NCBI GenBank assembly: GCA_025766275.1
Contig: JAFKAC010000246.1
Location: forward strand, 1 to 47,519
Source of the DNA: Lactarius indigo
Taxonomy: Eukaryota > Basidiomycota > Agaricomycetes > Russulales > Russulaceae
Reading direction: 5' to 3'
DNA length: 47,519 nucleotides
This document shows positions 21,819 to 32,618 of this stretch, in pieces (positions within the stretch are counted from its first letter, which is position 1; each line of letters starts with the position of its first letter). The translations under genes and the position numbers were made by a program. The notes beneath the pieces were generated by a model. It worked only from the letters and a program-made list of their open reading frames with translations. It was not told where the DNA came from and searched no databases.

Positions 21819-23695
21819 TTATTCGTGGAGATCTAATGCTTCTTTCAATAATGTCTCGGCCTCCGCAAACCGAGGGACTGCCTTAAACTCGAAAGGCACA
21901 GGGTATCTGTTACTTACGGGTTAAGGAGAATCAACGGACAAAGCAACCAAAAACACGCACGCAACGACGCCCATGCGAACAATGGTATGCACGTCCAACT
22001 CACCCTCTGCACCCTCAGGACGCTCGAAACGCATTGCCCACAGCAGAGTCGCAAAGTCGATCCCAAGCGTCCCTTCCGCGACGTGCCTCCCAGGACACAC
22101 CCGCCGCCCGTACCCGAAAGACACATGTCCCTCCTCCATTCCACCCATCAGTACCTTGACTTGGCCCTTCTCGTCAAGATACCGAGCCGGATTGAAACGT
22201 GATGAGTCGCTGCCAAACACAGCCGTATCGAAGTTGATGACGCGCATGTTCGGGAGGATGACCGTGCCTTTGGGGATGAACATGCCCTCGTAGCAGTCGT
22301 CCGCAGACGAGGCGTGTGGAACGCCGAAGGGAGCTGTTGGCGACCAACGCAGTGCCTCCTTGACCATCGCGCGGATGTAGGGTAGAAAGGGGAGGTCAGC
22401 AAAAGTCGGTGGACGAGCGTAACCCACGACTTCGTCAAGCTCTGCGCGCGCCCGGACTTGGACCTCAGGGTGAGCGAGTAGAGCGAGCAGCACCCAGTAG
22501 AGTGTAGTAGACGTCGTCTCTCCACCAGCGGTACTACAGTATGTGAGCCTTTAGATACTCGGAGCATGTTGGGCAATACCTCAAGGGACGTACAGCATGT
22601 CACCGGCGAGCCAAGCCTGCTCGCGTTCAGAAAGGCGGTATTTGTGCTGATTCTTGATCAATGTGGCACCGAAACTTGGCTGATCAATTCCTTTCGCCTG
22701 AGATTGGTGTTCATAAATTAACAATTCATTTCATTGGGGACCACCACAGCGAGCACGCACCAAATCATCAACAACTTTGCCGAGAAGACGTTCGTGCCTC
22801 AGCGAATCTTGGATAAACCAGTAGCGTGCGTCCCGTTTCCATTTGGCGAACCTGCGTGCCACGGTGAGAGGAACGCCACAGTCAGCGGCACGATATTAGT
22901 ACATACCTACTCGGAATATATTTCATCCATGGGAAATATTCAACCAGGCGCTCTCTCGGATCGATCTCGTGCGCCATGCGCCGCATATGGTCTACGATTC
23001 CTATGACAACTGGGTCATCCTCTGATTCTACGGGGGGTAGACGGTAGTTGATGGAGAGTACGATGGACCATGCATGTCGTTGGAAATGCTTCTTCGCATT
23101 GGTGGCACTATTCATCAGCGCAAGCGCCAACATGATCGCTTCACGACTCTGGATGGGGTAGAAGTCAGGTATGACCGATTTCGAGAAGCCTTCCACTGCA
23201 GGACGGCGGAACCGGCGCCATCTGTGGGGAATCAGCGCAGAACGAAGACAGAATGTCGAATGACACACAGATCGCCGTATCCCGTGAGGACAAATGAGAG
23301 GTTCTCGGTTAAAAATTCATTGCAGGAGATGAATCGCGGTCGATCGGAATATATGTTGGATCGTTTCTCAAGCAGGTCAACGGCGACGCGCTGGCTGTTG
23401 AGGACAAGGATTCCCCGGCCAAAGACACTTAAGTACATCAATTCACCTGAAAGGCGCATGAGCAAATTTCGGAATAGATTCAAGTTGAAAGTCCAGAGTG
23501 TTACCAACCATAGTCGTCCCTTCGTTGCGGCGACGCTAGCCAATCGTTATCTGCGGCGTGTACAACATCGCCAATGAAGGGCAGGCCTTTGGGACCCGGG
23601 GGGAGATTACGGAAGGCTCTCTGAACGAGCCGAGCTATGAGCCAGAGGACAAGGCCAACGAGAGGGGTAACAACAAGGACTCGGAGGTAGGACAT
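21819..23695 (-). CDS. Cytochrome P450 monooxygenase, P450-5
   Basis: Exons 23509-23695, 23269-23446, 22907-23221, 22761-22851, 22594-22697, 21961-22533 and 21819-21906 give 511 aa. Elements: anchor and PPGPKG hinge, I-helix AGGETT (294-299), ExxR E351/R354, and FGYGRRVCPG with Cys438. The I-helix region reads TTLYWVLL where siblings have TTLHWWLL. Intron 1 must use a weak donor (GTTGGT at 23508) because the nearby better-looking GTAACA would put a stop in frame; a 4-base insertion near the old donor explains this. The closest sibling is P450-4. The function is as for the family: predicted ER mono-oxygenase with unknown substrate. Confidence 0.87.
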
Positions 23696-23865
23696 GAGGC
23701 CGCGGTAACCTCACGTATCAGAGTAAAACCAGAGATCTTTGAGGAGGCTTAACAACCACAGGAATGACTTGTCAGTACGTAGCAGCTCTTAGGCTTAGCT
23801 ACGGCTGGTCTTCGTCTCCGGCATTTAGCATCCCAGTATAAATATTGAATTTGTTTAATAGAAAA

Positions 23866-24182
23866 AAAGAACGATGTGTCAGTCCGAGAATCGTGGGTAA
23901 TTTGTGCGCTCCTAGTTAGTTGCCACTGGCAGTGGATGCATCGCACTAAGTGGTTACGGAAACCAGCGAGAAGCCGTATATATAGAAGTGTAATGCTCAG
24001 AGTTTCAGAAAGCTTCCATCATGGCAGTAAAAGATCACAACTCAGAAAGCGTGGACAAGAGTTGGTATTCACATTCTTATATTTTGGAGATCTAGTAGAC
24101 GATATCATAGTTACTCATCTGGCCAACCTGTTCAAGTTTGAGTGCATGATTGTTGAGACCATTCGTGATAACTTGAGATGAC
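23866..24182 (-). repeat. Conserved 5' flank of P450-5
   Basis: GAGAATCGTGGGTAATTTGTGCGC, AAAGCTTCCATCATGGCAGTAAAAGATCACAAC, GAGTTGGTATTCACATTC...TTTTGGAGATCTAG and CGTGATAACTTGAGATGA are shared with the 5' flanks of P450-4 and P450-6. It is a candidate promoter-distal regulatory segment retained through the duplications. Confidence 0.6.
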
Positions 24183-24675
24183 GTGACTTGAGCTTGAGTT
24201 GACGGAGATTGGGGATCTCCCGCGGGAGCCACGGATTGGATGCGGGTGCGTAGACAATTACTCATGTTGATTGGGCAAGAGTCTGGGATGAGGCCTATGA
24301 GGACTTATCGACTTTCTTTATTAACGAATCTTCTCCAAATCATTCCTGTCCGCTTCTTTGTGGATAAGTCATTACAGCTAGTTCCATAACGATTGTCCCA
24401 TGGTGACTGTTTTTTGGACAAAGGCGAGATTTGAATGGGTAACTCCGCCACTGAGATCTGAGATCTGAGACCGCACATCTGCCGAGAATAACAACACAGA
24501 TAACAACTCCATAACCCCAATTGTTACGAGATAGCCATTCTCTGAGCAGGGTCCAGCAAGCTCTTTGAACCAATCTGGAATGCGATCCAGAAATACTCAG
24601 TGAATACTAGGGGCTTTTTTTTTTTGGTCGCGCCCCTGTCACCGTTTCAATTGGAGCAGGTGTTCGACGACTGTG
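24183..24675. other. Intergenic, no gene seen
   Basis: Mostly the outer part of the P450-5 upstream flank (AATCTTCTCCAAATCATTCCTGTCCGC, GTGGATAAGTCATT). A T-run lies near 24614. No coding sequence is recognised. Confidence 0.4.
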
Positions 24676-24850
24676 GACCTGACAAAGCTCGATCATGCGG
24701 ATATCGAAGTGTCATCCACATCTAGCCCCTTCCTCCTGGTCATTTTCATAGTGTGACGTGTCTTGTCGTCTGCGGGACACTCTTTTTGTCGACTATGTAG
24801 TGGAGCCAGCCGAAGAGCGAGTCGCCCCATTCTGAGTTGACACAAACGCC
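24676..24850. repeat. Duplicated intergenic block, copy A
   Basis: It aligns with 27539-27690 in the same orientation: GACCTGACAAAGCTCGATC with GACGTGACAGAGCTCGGC, and TGGAGCCAGCCGAAGAGCGAGTCGCC with TGGAGCCAGCCGAAGGGCGAGCCGCC. Copy A lies just before the 3' flank of P450-6, whereas copy B lies beyond its 5' flank, so the block marks a boundary of the duplicated unit. Confidence 0.6.
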
Positions 24851-25028
24851 AACAATAAAGCTCACCCAAGCTATTATATAACACAGTCGGAAACGCCCCT
24901 CTTCGTCATCATTTGAATACATCACCATGAGCCGTTGGGTGCAGAACCCTATATAGCACCAGTCTGAACAATATTTGCACATTCCTCGTCTCGACTTCCT
25001 CCTACATCCATCCGCACATTTGGGCCCT

Positions 25029-26870
25029 CTATTCATAGAGCTCCAGTATTCCTTTCAGCAAAGCTTCAGCCTCCGCAAACCGAGGGACCGTCTTGAACTC
25101 AAAAGGCACAGGGTAACTGTTCGAGTTAAGGAGAACACGTGGATGAGGCAAGAAAAACCACGCACGCTATGCCAGAGGGAGCAAAGGCGTGCATGTCCAA
25201 TTCGCCCTCCGCACCCGAAGGACGCTCGAACCGCATTGCCCACAACAGCGTCGCAAAGTCGATCCCGAGTGTCCCTTCCGCGACGAACCTACCGGGGCAT
25301 ACCCGCCGCCCATATCCAAATGACACATGTCCCTCCTCGCGGCCGTCCATCACCACCCTCACTTGTCCCTTCTCGTCAAGATACCGAGCTGGGTTGAAAC
25401 TTGCTGAGTCGCTGCCAAACACGGTCGGATCGGAATTGATCAAACCCATGTTCGGGAGGACGATCGTGCCTTTGGGGATGAACATGCCCTCGTACCAGTC
25501 GTCTTCAGACGAGGCGTGTGGTACGCCTAAGGGAGTCATGGGGGACCAGCGGAGTGCCTCCTTGACCATCGCACGGATATAGGGTAGAGAGGGGAGGTCC
25601 GCGAAAGTTGGCGGACGAGCGTAGCCTACGACTTCGTCGAGTTCAGCGTGGGCCCGGACTTGAACCTCGGGGTGAGCGAGAAGAGCGAGCAGCCACCAGT
25701 GCAGCGTATTAGATGTTGTCTCTCCACCTGCGGAACTACAGTATATGAGATCGTTAGATCCCTGGGCATGTCGGGCGATACCTGGGGGGACGTACAGCAT
25801 GTCGCTGACAAGCCAAGCCTGCTCGCGTTCGGAGAGGCGATATCTTTCCTGATTCTTTATCAGTGTAGCACCGAAGCTTGGCCGGTCAATCCCTTTCGCC
25901 TGTTATCGGAATCCATAGATCAACGATCCATTTCATCACCGCAGCAAGCACGCACCATTTCATCAGCAACTTTTCCGAGAAGACGTTCGTGTCTCAGTGA
26001 ATCTTGGATGAACCAGTATTGTGTGTATCGTTTCCACTTGGCTAACCTGTATGCCACGATCAGAGGGAATCAACGACGAGTAACACGATATACACACCTA
26101 CTCGGAATATATTTCATCCATGGGAAAAACTCAACCAGGCGCGCCCCCGGCTCTAACTCATGCGCCACACGTCGCACATGGTCCAAAATTCCTACAATAA
26201 CTGGGTCGTCCTCTGATTCCAATGGCGATAGACTATAATTGATGGAGAGTATGATGGACCATGCATGTCGCTGGAAATGCTTCTTCGCAGAGGTGGCGCT
26301 ATTCATCAACGCAAGTGCCAAAACGACCGCTTCACGATTCTGGATGGGATAGAAGTCTGGTATGACCGATTTCGAGAAGCCTTCCACAGCAGGACGGCGA
26401 AACCGGCGCCATCTGTGGGGAATCAGCGCAGAATGAAGACAGAATACGAATGACACACAGATCGCCGTATCCCGTGAAGATAAATGAGAGGTTCTCAGTT
26501 AGAAATTCATTCAGGGAGATGTTTCGCGGTCGATCGGAGTATATATTGGATCGTTTCTCAAGCAGGTCAATGGCGACGCGCTGGCTGTTGAGGACAAGGA
26601 TTCCCTGGCCAAAGACGCTTAAGTACATCAGTTCACCTAAAAGGTGCGTGAGCTATTTTGGAATAGATTGGAGGTCCAGAGGTAATTACCGTAGTCATCC
26701 CTTCGTTGCGGTGACGCTAGCCATCCGTGATCTACAGCATGTAGAACATCACCAATGAAGGGCAGGCCTTTGGGACCCGGGGGGAGATTACGGAAGGCTC
26801 TCTGAATGAGCCGAGCTATGAGCCAGAGGACAAGGCCAGCGAGAGGAGTAACAATAGTGAGGTAGGACAT
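25029..26870 (-). CDS. Cytochrome P450 monooxygenase, P450-6
   Basis: Exons 26690-26870, 26459-26636, 26098-26412, 25956-26046, 25796-25899, 25166-25735 and 25029-25116 give 508 aa, uninterrupted. Elements: hydrophobic anchor after MSYLT, PPGPKG hinge (30-35), I-helix AGGETT (292-297), ExxR E349/R352, and FGYGRRVCPG with Cys436. It is the closest relative of the oppositely oriented P450-7: both carry SSEDDWYEG, GTIVLPNM and LINSDPTVFG, and both end exon 6 in PSGIA. It therefore predates, or was a partner in, the inversion that produced the plus-strand copy. Intron 2-3 acceptor and donor sites are standard. The function is inferred from the family only. Confidence 0.9.
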
Positions 26871-27019
26871 GAGGCTGCGGTAACCTCACGTATCAGAGTA
26901 AAACCAGAGGTTCTCTTGAGGGGGTTCAACACAGACATGACGTGTCAATCTGTAGTGGCTCTTAGATACGAGTGGTATTTGTCTTCGGCATGTATCCAAG
27001 TAATAAAATTGAGAAAAGA

Positions 27020-27345
27020 AAGAACGACGTGCCAGACCGAGAATCGTGGGTAATTTATGCCCACTTAATCACCAGAGGGTGCGTGTTGCGCTAAATGGCC
27101 ACGGAAACCAACAAGATGCCGCCTTTTAGTAAGGTGTAACGTCGGGAATTAATAGAAGGCTTCCATCCACGGCAGAAAAAAATCACAATTTAGAAATTGT
27201 AGTCAACAGTTGGTACTCACTCACACTCCTAGATTTTCGGAGATCTCGACGACATTACAGCAATTCGTCTGTCTGACGCGCTCAAGCTCGAGTACACCAT
27301 TGTTAAGACCATCCGTGATAACTATGACGGGAAATCTCTTGGGGA
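27020..27345 (-). repeat. Conserved 5' flank of P450-6
   Basis: CCGAGAATCGTGGGTAATTTATG, AGGCTTCCATCCACGGCAG, GTTGGTACTCAC...TTTTCGGAGATCTCG and CCGTGATAACTATGA align with the upstream flanks of P450-4 and P450-5. It also aligns, inverted, with the doubled segment before P450-7. Confidence 0.6.
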
Positions 27346-27538
27346 ATCTCCCGCGGAAACCACGGCCCATCCTGGGATGCGATTCCGTAGGCAATAGCCT
27401 ATGTGAAGTTGTTGAATGTTTTGAATGGGTTCCAAAGACTGCCGGGTGGTAAACAACTTGCTTCAAGCGCGAACATTCTTCATACTATCCTCGTCCGCTG
27501 TTTCTTGGGTCGTTTAAACCTGTTCAGTGATTATCGGG

Positions 27539-27690
27539 ACGTGACAGAGCTCGGCTGTGTGGATACCAAAGTGGCACTGATATCTGGCTCCACAGCGTCT
27601 TATCACCTGCGGAGCGCACTCATTGTCGAGCATGTGATGGAGCCAGCCGAAGGGCGAGCCGCCACGTTCTTTGCTGACGCTGTGATAGAC
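27539..27690. repeat. Duplicated intergenic block, copy B
   Basis: This is the partner of 24676-24850. By analogy with copy A, a minus-strand P450 3' end should follow to the right. Instead the sequence runs into the NLR-like remnant, which suggests that a P450 unit was lost or replaced here. Confidence 0.55.
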
Positions 27691-27799
27691 ATTCCGGTCC
27701 GCCGTGGTGGGCACGTAGCCCGGCATTTTGTACAGCCGGTAGATGTATGATAGCGCGACGTAAGGTGCGACTCAACAGCACCGTCACGTGCTCTTCATT

Positions 27800-28260
27800 G
27801 CCGTCATTGCCTGTGCTGCTGCGACGCACGGGCGGCCTCTGCAGCGGTGTGTGTTGAGAAGAAGTGCTCCCATCGGCACGAGGGTTTACAGAATACGAGA
27901 GCCGAAAGATGATCTTGGTAGAGAGGTAAGGCCTGGGAATTGACAATTGGGGCACAGGCGGGTGACGAGGCAACTTGTTGGAACCAACACCCCATCCAGG
28001 GTAGCAGAGAGTGCATTCAGGATATTCACGGTTGGTGTGAGCCACTCAATGAGTCGCTCATCACTTCTCCGAGAATGTTCTAGTTCGTTGGCTTTCCCTT
28101 GAAGTATGGTAAGGGTAGCCTCAGGAGAATAGCAACCGTTTATCTCAGCAACGAGCGGATGGGTGGTGAAGTCTTTTCCAGTGTTCTTTTTATACCCTTT
28201 CAGGGCCTTGTGAGGATCGGAAGAAGCGGAAGAGGATGCCTGGAGGCGGACGACATTGTC
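27800..28260 (-). pseudogene. Fragment of a fungal STAND/NLR gene (Goodbye-type N-terminal domain)
   Basis: A minus-strand frame of 165 codons (27886-28383) contains ALKGYKKNTGKDFTTHPL, NGCYSPEATLTILQGK and IEWLTPTVNILNALSATL. This is the ordered pattern of the N-terminal domain of basidiomycete STAND (NLR-like) proteins, which typically read YxKKTxKDLxxHPL, SPxAILxxLQGQ and LxKWLxPTVNVLYAFSATLG. A 50-70-nt GT..AG segment just after this block could be an intron leading to STKIIF, which resembles the next family motif (AKVIFAGIGVLL), but the frame then degrades. No NACHT/AAA ATPase and no WD40 or ankyrin repeats follow. The first 50 codons of the open frame lie in repeat-like DNA. It is best read as a truncated NLR relic. 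Confidence 0.65.
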
Positions 28261-28312
28261 ACGGTTCTTGCTGTGAAGAGCCAGGCAAGAGTATGTGTCC
28301 AAGGACCGGAAC

Positions 28313-28510
28313 GACGTTCCAAGCTGTGAACATGTGTACTGCAGCTGCCAACACCTCGTGTGGGTGACGGATGCACGGCACACACGACTTGAATACTGTG
28401 TTGAAACACCGAGGACGTTGACTCCGACTCAGTCTTTGAATACGTACAAACTCCCTTGCAAACACCCCTCAAACCGAGTTGGCTCCAACACGACGTAATC
28501 CCACCTGCGA
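28313..28510 (+). repeat. Duplicated copy of the P450-7 downstream flank
   Basis: GTGAACATGTGTACTGCAG, GCACACACGACTTGA and ACGACGTAATCCCACCTGCGAAAC align in order and in the same orientation with 32793-32940, downstream of P450-7. The plus-strand P450-7 unit is thus bracketed by direct repeats about 4.4 kb apart. Confidence 0.5.
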
Positions 28511-29947
28511 AACTGGTCTTGGACCCCTTTGTTTCTCTCCTCAAGCTGGGCGCTGGCGCCATGCCGCAGGCTTTCGCTAAGGCTACAAATTTAGGGGTGC
28601 AAGTCAAAGAGTAAGACTGGTCTTCATACTACTCCTAAGTATGCTATGAGATATGAGAGTCCATTCCGCTTGTGCGGGAACCAAACCTGACACAGTACCT
28701 AGCAGACACCTGCGAATATATGGCCTCAGACCCATACAAACCGATAACGTAGTGGGAGCTTGAGTCAGGCCATGTCGCTGACTAAGGTAGGACAAGTGAA
28801 ACGGAGCTCAGGCTAGACGCGTGAGAAGGGGAATCCCTGAAAAACACAGGGATAAATAACATATGGGGAAGGAAGCGGACCACATAGAAGCCCACCCAAA
28901 GGGAAGGCGCCGTGAGATAAAGGGAATACATGAAGTGCGGAAGGAGCATGATAGATAAGGGACGGCGCTAAGTGGCCTGGCGCGTCACGCGTCACGGTGG
29001 GGTGTGCAGCCGCCTTGGCACGAGGCTTCGGCTTCCAAGTTCCAGCGCCGGAGGTCCCCTGATTCCCGAAGGCGTACAGGGTTCGCTGCACAAGAAGAAC
29101 CTTCAGGGTTTTCCCATCTGGATCCTCGAGCGCGATGACCAAGCTTGAAACAGAGCCTGGAGCATAACTGCCAGGGGCTTGAACCCAGGAGGAGGGTTGC
29201 GCGAGGAGTTCCGGGAACTCCCATCAGCATAATCGCCAAAGCTTACCAGACAAAAAAACCAAATGAGGCAAAAAATGAGACGAAAAATATAATAGGCCTT
29301 ATTTTGTTCCGATCGGGATTTCAGTTATCGTTGAGTCTACACTCACCAGTTTTTCCGCGGATACCATTACGAAAGCAGCCTTTGTTTGTTTTCGGCTTCA
29401 AATACAGTAACAGGACGTCCGAGATTATACTACAATAGTCCTGGACTGTTCCCACTGGCCGACCCCCACATGCGGTCAATCTACTCCCTTTTCAGTTGCC
29501 AAGCGTAAGCGAAGGGCCGTCTTTTCTGGGAAGGGTTTGCATGATAATACAGTCCTCAGTGCTGCGACAGTGACGAAATCCAAAGGGTAAATCATGGCGT
29601 CTTGCTCACCCTCTCTTTTCTCTCTCATTGGCGACGTCAGCGCTACACGGCCGCTCGCATATCTAGAAACGTAAAAACCGAAGGAGCGGGCAACCTTACG
29701 CACGGTGTAGCTTCATGTGGCTCGGAATTGTCAGAAAAGTCATCCGTACAGTAAGTCGCGATTTTACCACCTTGGTCTTCACGATATACTTCACAGACAG
29801 TGCACAACCACTGGCAAGAATTGGAAATGTGTGTTCAATAATTTGTTGAGGAAGCCCGACAACCCTCTCCCAACCGAACTCCCACCACGCCGATCACAAA
29901 CAGCCCCTGCACAAATCGAAACTCCAACAGTTTGCGTCAGCTCATGT
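28511..29947. other. Intergenic between NLR remnant and P450-7, no gene recognised
   Basis: Two overlapping minus-strand frames (28813-29142 and 28985-29239) are the longest open stretches, and neither matches a family I know. Nothing else stands out. Confidence 0.4.
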
Positions 29948-30229
29948 GTCGGCGAAAAAGACATCCGACTCTGTCCCGATTAGTCCCACAATGGTGTCCT
30001 CGAACTTGAACTTGAACACGTCAGCCAGGCGAATTGCTGTGATATATTCAAGTTCTTTAAAATCGGGGGTTGTGGAGTACCAATTCTTGGCCGCACTTTC
30101 TAGATTGTGATATTTGATTGCCGTGATGCGCTGATATCACTTTGACTCACTTACACATACGACACACACGACATACCGACATCACTCACACCACTCACCT
30201 AGATCACCTGACTAACAAACAACCGCCTA
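29948..30229 (+). repeat. Tandem upstream repeat of P450-7, unit 1
   Basis: The unit begins GTCGGCGAAAAAGACATCCG, contains GAACTTGAACTTGAACACGTCAGCC, AATTGCTGTGATAT and GAGTACCAATTCTTGG, and ends ACTAACAAACAACCGCCT. It is homologous, inverted, to the 5' flanks of P450-4, 5 and 6. Confidence 0.65.
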
Positions 30230-30230
30230 T

Positions 30231-30530
30231 GTCAGCGAAACAGATGTCCGTCCTTGACATATTGGGTTGATGTATTGATTATAGATGGTCCTCACAGTGC
30301 CTCGCACTTGAACTTGAACACGTTAGCCAGGCAAATTGCTGTGATATTTTCGAGATCTTCAAAATCTGGGAATGTGAGTACCAACTCTTGACCACACTCT
30401 CTAAGTTGTGACATTTGACTACCGTGATGGTGTAAGTACGCTCACGTTACTTACACATACGATACGACACGACATGCCGACACCACTCACATCACTCATC
30501 CAAATCACTAGACTAACAAATAACCGCCTG
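30231..30530 (+). repeat. Tandem upstream repeat of P450-7, unit 2
   Basis: This is the second copy of the preceding unit (GTCAGCGAAACAGATGTCCG ... CACTTGAACTTGAACACG ... GAGTACCAACTCTTGACC ... ACTAACAAATAACCGCCT) with an offset of about 283-302 bases. The proximal copy ends about 40 bases before the TATA-like box of P450-7, so putative upstream regulatory sequence has been doubled for this gene only. Confidence 0.65.
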
Positions 30531-30568
30531 CGACTGCACTCATATTCCAAAAAAGAATCCCTTGGCCC

Positions 30569-30575
30569 TATATAA
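30569..30575 (+). promoter_or_regulatory. TATA-like box of P450-7
   Basis: TATATAA about 195 bases before the chosen ATG, preceded by a G/C-rich CTTGGCCC. The position is plausible for a fungal core promoter, but no transcription start can be seen in the sequence. Confidence 0.4.
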
Positions 30576-30768
30576 GACGCACCCAATCATCACTTGCTTG
30601 CCAACAAAGCTCCCCCTTCTACCACTACTGGGGATCTCTTTGATCACACTTGATTCCTGTTTCCGCGCTTCCCTGCTTCCCGTAATCCGTTCGACTAAGT
30701 GTTGCTCGACTTCGTCAGGTTTCGAGATGGAAGCATTCCGGGCGATACGTGTTTTCATACTAGGCAGC

Positions 30769-32618
30769 ATGTCCTACCCCCTTGTTGCGACTCCTCTCGT
30801 TGGCCTTGTCCTCTGGCTCATATCCCGGTTCGCACAAAGAGCTTTTCGTAATCTTCCCCCAGGTCCCAAAGGGCTGCCCTTCATTGGCGACGTCCAACAC
30901 GCTGCAGATCACGGTTGGTTGGCGTCACCGCAACGGAGGGATGAGTATGGTAACACACCAGACCTCCAATCTATTCCAAAGATTCCTCACCTACCTTTCA
31001 GGTGAATTGATGTACTTAAGCGCATTTGGCCAGGGGATACTTGTCGTCAACAGCCAGCGCGTTGCCGTTGATTTACTCGAGAAGCGATCCAACATATATT
31101 CCGATCGACCGCGATTCATCTCCTTGAATGAATTTCTAACCGAGAACCTCACATTTGTCTTCACGGGATACGGTGACCTGTGTGTCATTCGACATCCTGT
31201 CTTGGTTCCGCGCTGACTCCCCATAGATGGCGCCGGTTTCGCCGTCCTGCAGTAGAGGGCTTCTCTAAATTGGTCGTACCAGACTTCTACCCCATCCAGA
31301 ATCGCGAAGCAATCATGTTGGCGCTTGCGCTGATGAATAATACTCATTTCATGAAGAAGCATTTCCAACGACATGCCTGGTCCATCATACTGTCCATTAA
31401 CTACCGTCTACCCCCCGTAGAATCAGAGGATGACCCAGTTATTGTAGGGATCGTAGACCATGTGAAACGGGTGGGGCACGAGTTAGAGCCAGGAGCGCGC
31501 CTGGTTGAGCTTTTCCCATGGATGAAATATATTCCGAGTAGGTGTGTATATCGTGTTACTCATCGTTGGTTCCCTCTGATTGTGGCACGCAGGCTCGCCA
31601 AGTGGAAACGACACACAAAGTACTGGTTCATCCAAGATTCACTGAGACATGAACGTCTTCTCGGCAAGGTCGCTGATGATTTGGTTCGTACTCGCTGCGG
31701 TAGTCCCCGCATGAATTGGATTGTTAATTTATGAATACAATTCCAGGCGAAAGGGATTGACCAGCCAAGTTTCGGTGCTACACTGATAAAGAATCGGGAA
31801 AGATATCGCCTCTCGGAACGCGAGCAGGCCTGGCTTGTCAGCGACATGCTGTACGTCCCCTCATGTATCGCCCGACGTGCCCAGAGGGTCTAAAGGTCTC
31901 ACAAACTGTAGTTCCGCGGGTGGAGAAACGACCTCTACTACGCTGCACTGGTGGCTGCTTGCTCTTCTTGTCTACCCTGAGGTTCAAGTCCGGGCCCACG
32001 CTGAACTCGATGAGGTCGTAGGCTCCGCTCGCCCACCGACTTTCGCAGACCTCCCCTCTCTACCCTATATCCGCGCGATGGTCAAAGAGGCGCTCCGCTG
32101 GTCTCCCGGGACTCCTTTAGGCGTGCCACACGCCTCGTCTGAAGACGACTGGTACGAGGGCATGTTCATCCCCAAAGGCACGATCGTCCTCCCGAACATG
32201 CATTTGATCAATTCCGACCCGACCGTGTTTGGTGCCGACTCGGCGCGTTTCAACCCAGCTAGGTATCTAGACGAGAATGGCCAATTAAAGACACTGGGTG
32301 ATCGGGAGGAGGGACACGTATCGTTTGGGTATGGACGGCGGGTATGTCCCGGGAAGTTCGTCGCGGAAGGGACACTCGGGATTGACTTTGCGACGCTGCT
32401 GTGGGCAATGCGTTTCGAGCGTCCTGAGGGTGCGAAGGGTGAATTAGACATGCGCGCCGTTGCACCCTCTGGCATAGCGTGCGTGATTTTCTCTTGCTTC
32501 TTCCATGGGTTCTTGACCCGCAAGCAACAGCCACCCTACGTCTTTCGAGTGCAAGGCAGTCCCTCGGTTTGCGGAGGCTGAAGCTCTACTAAAAGCAACA
32601 CTGGACCTCTACGAATAG
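30769..32618 (+). CDS. Cytochrome P450 monooxygenase, P450-7 (inverted copy)
   Basis: Exons 30769-30949, 31002-31179, 31227-31541, 31593-31683, 31747-31850, 31912-32478 and 32531-32618 give 507 aa. This copy runs opposite to the other six but has the same six intron positions and phases. Elements: MSYPL start, hydrophobic anchor, PPGPKG hinge (30-35), I-helix AGGETT (292-297), ExxR E349/R352, FNPARYLDE, and FGYGRRVCPG with Cys435. Intron 4 uses a GTTCGT donor where siblings have GTGCGT, still GT. The frame is open 69 codons upstream of the ATG; the start was chosen by alignment with the other copies. It is the sister of P450-6. The upstream region is tandemly doubled, which could alter expression. 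The substrate is unknown. Confidence 0.9.

Noticed and set aside
29948..30530. Regularly spaced similar blocks that might suggest a repeat array of CRISPR type
   Set aside because: There are only two units of about 290 bp, diverged, in a eukaryotic context and homologous to promoter flanks; it is a tandem duplication.
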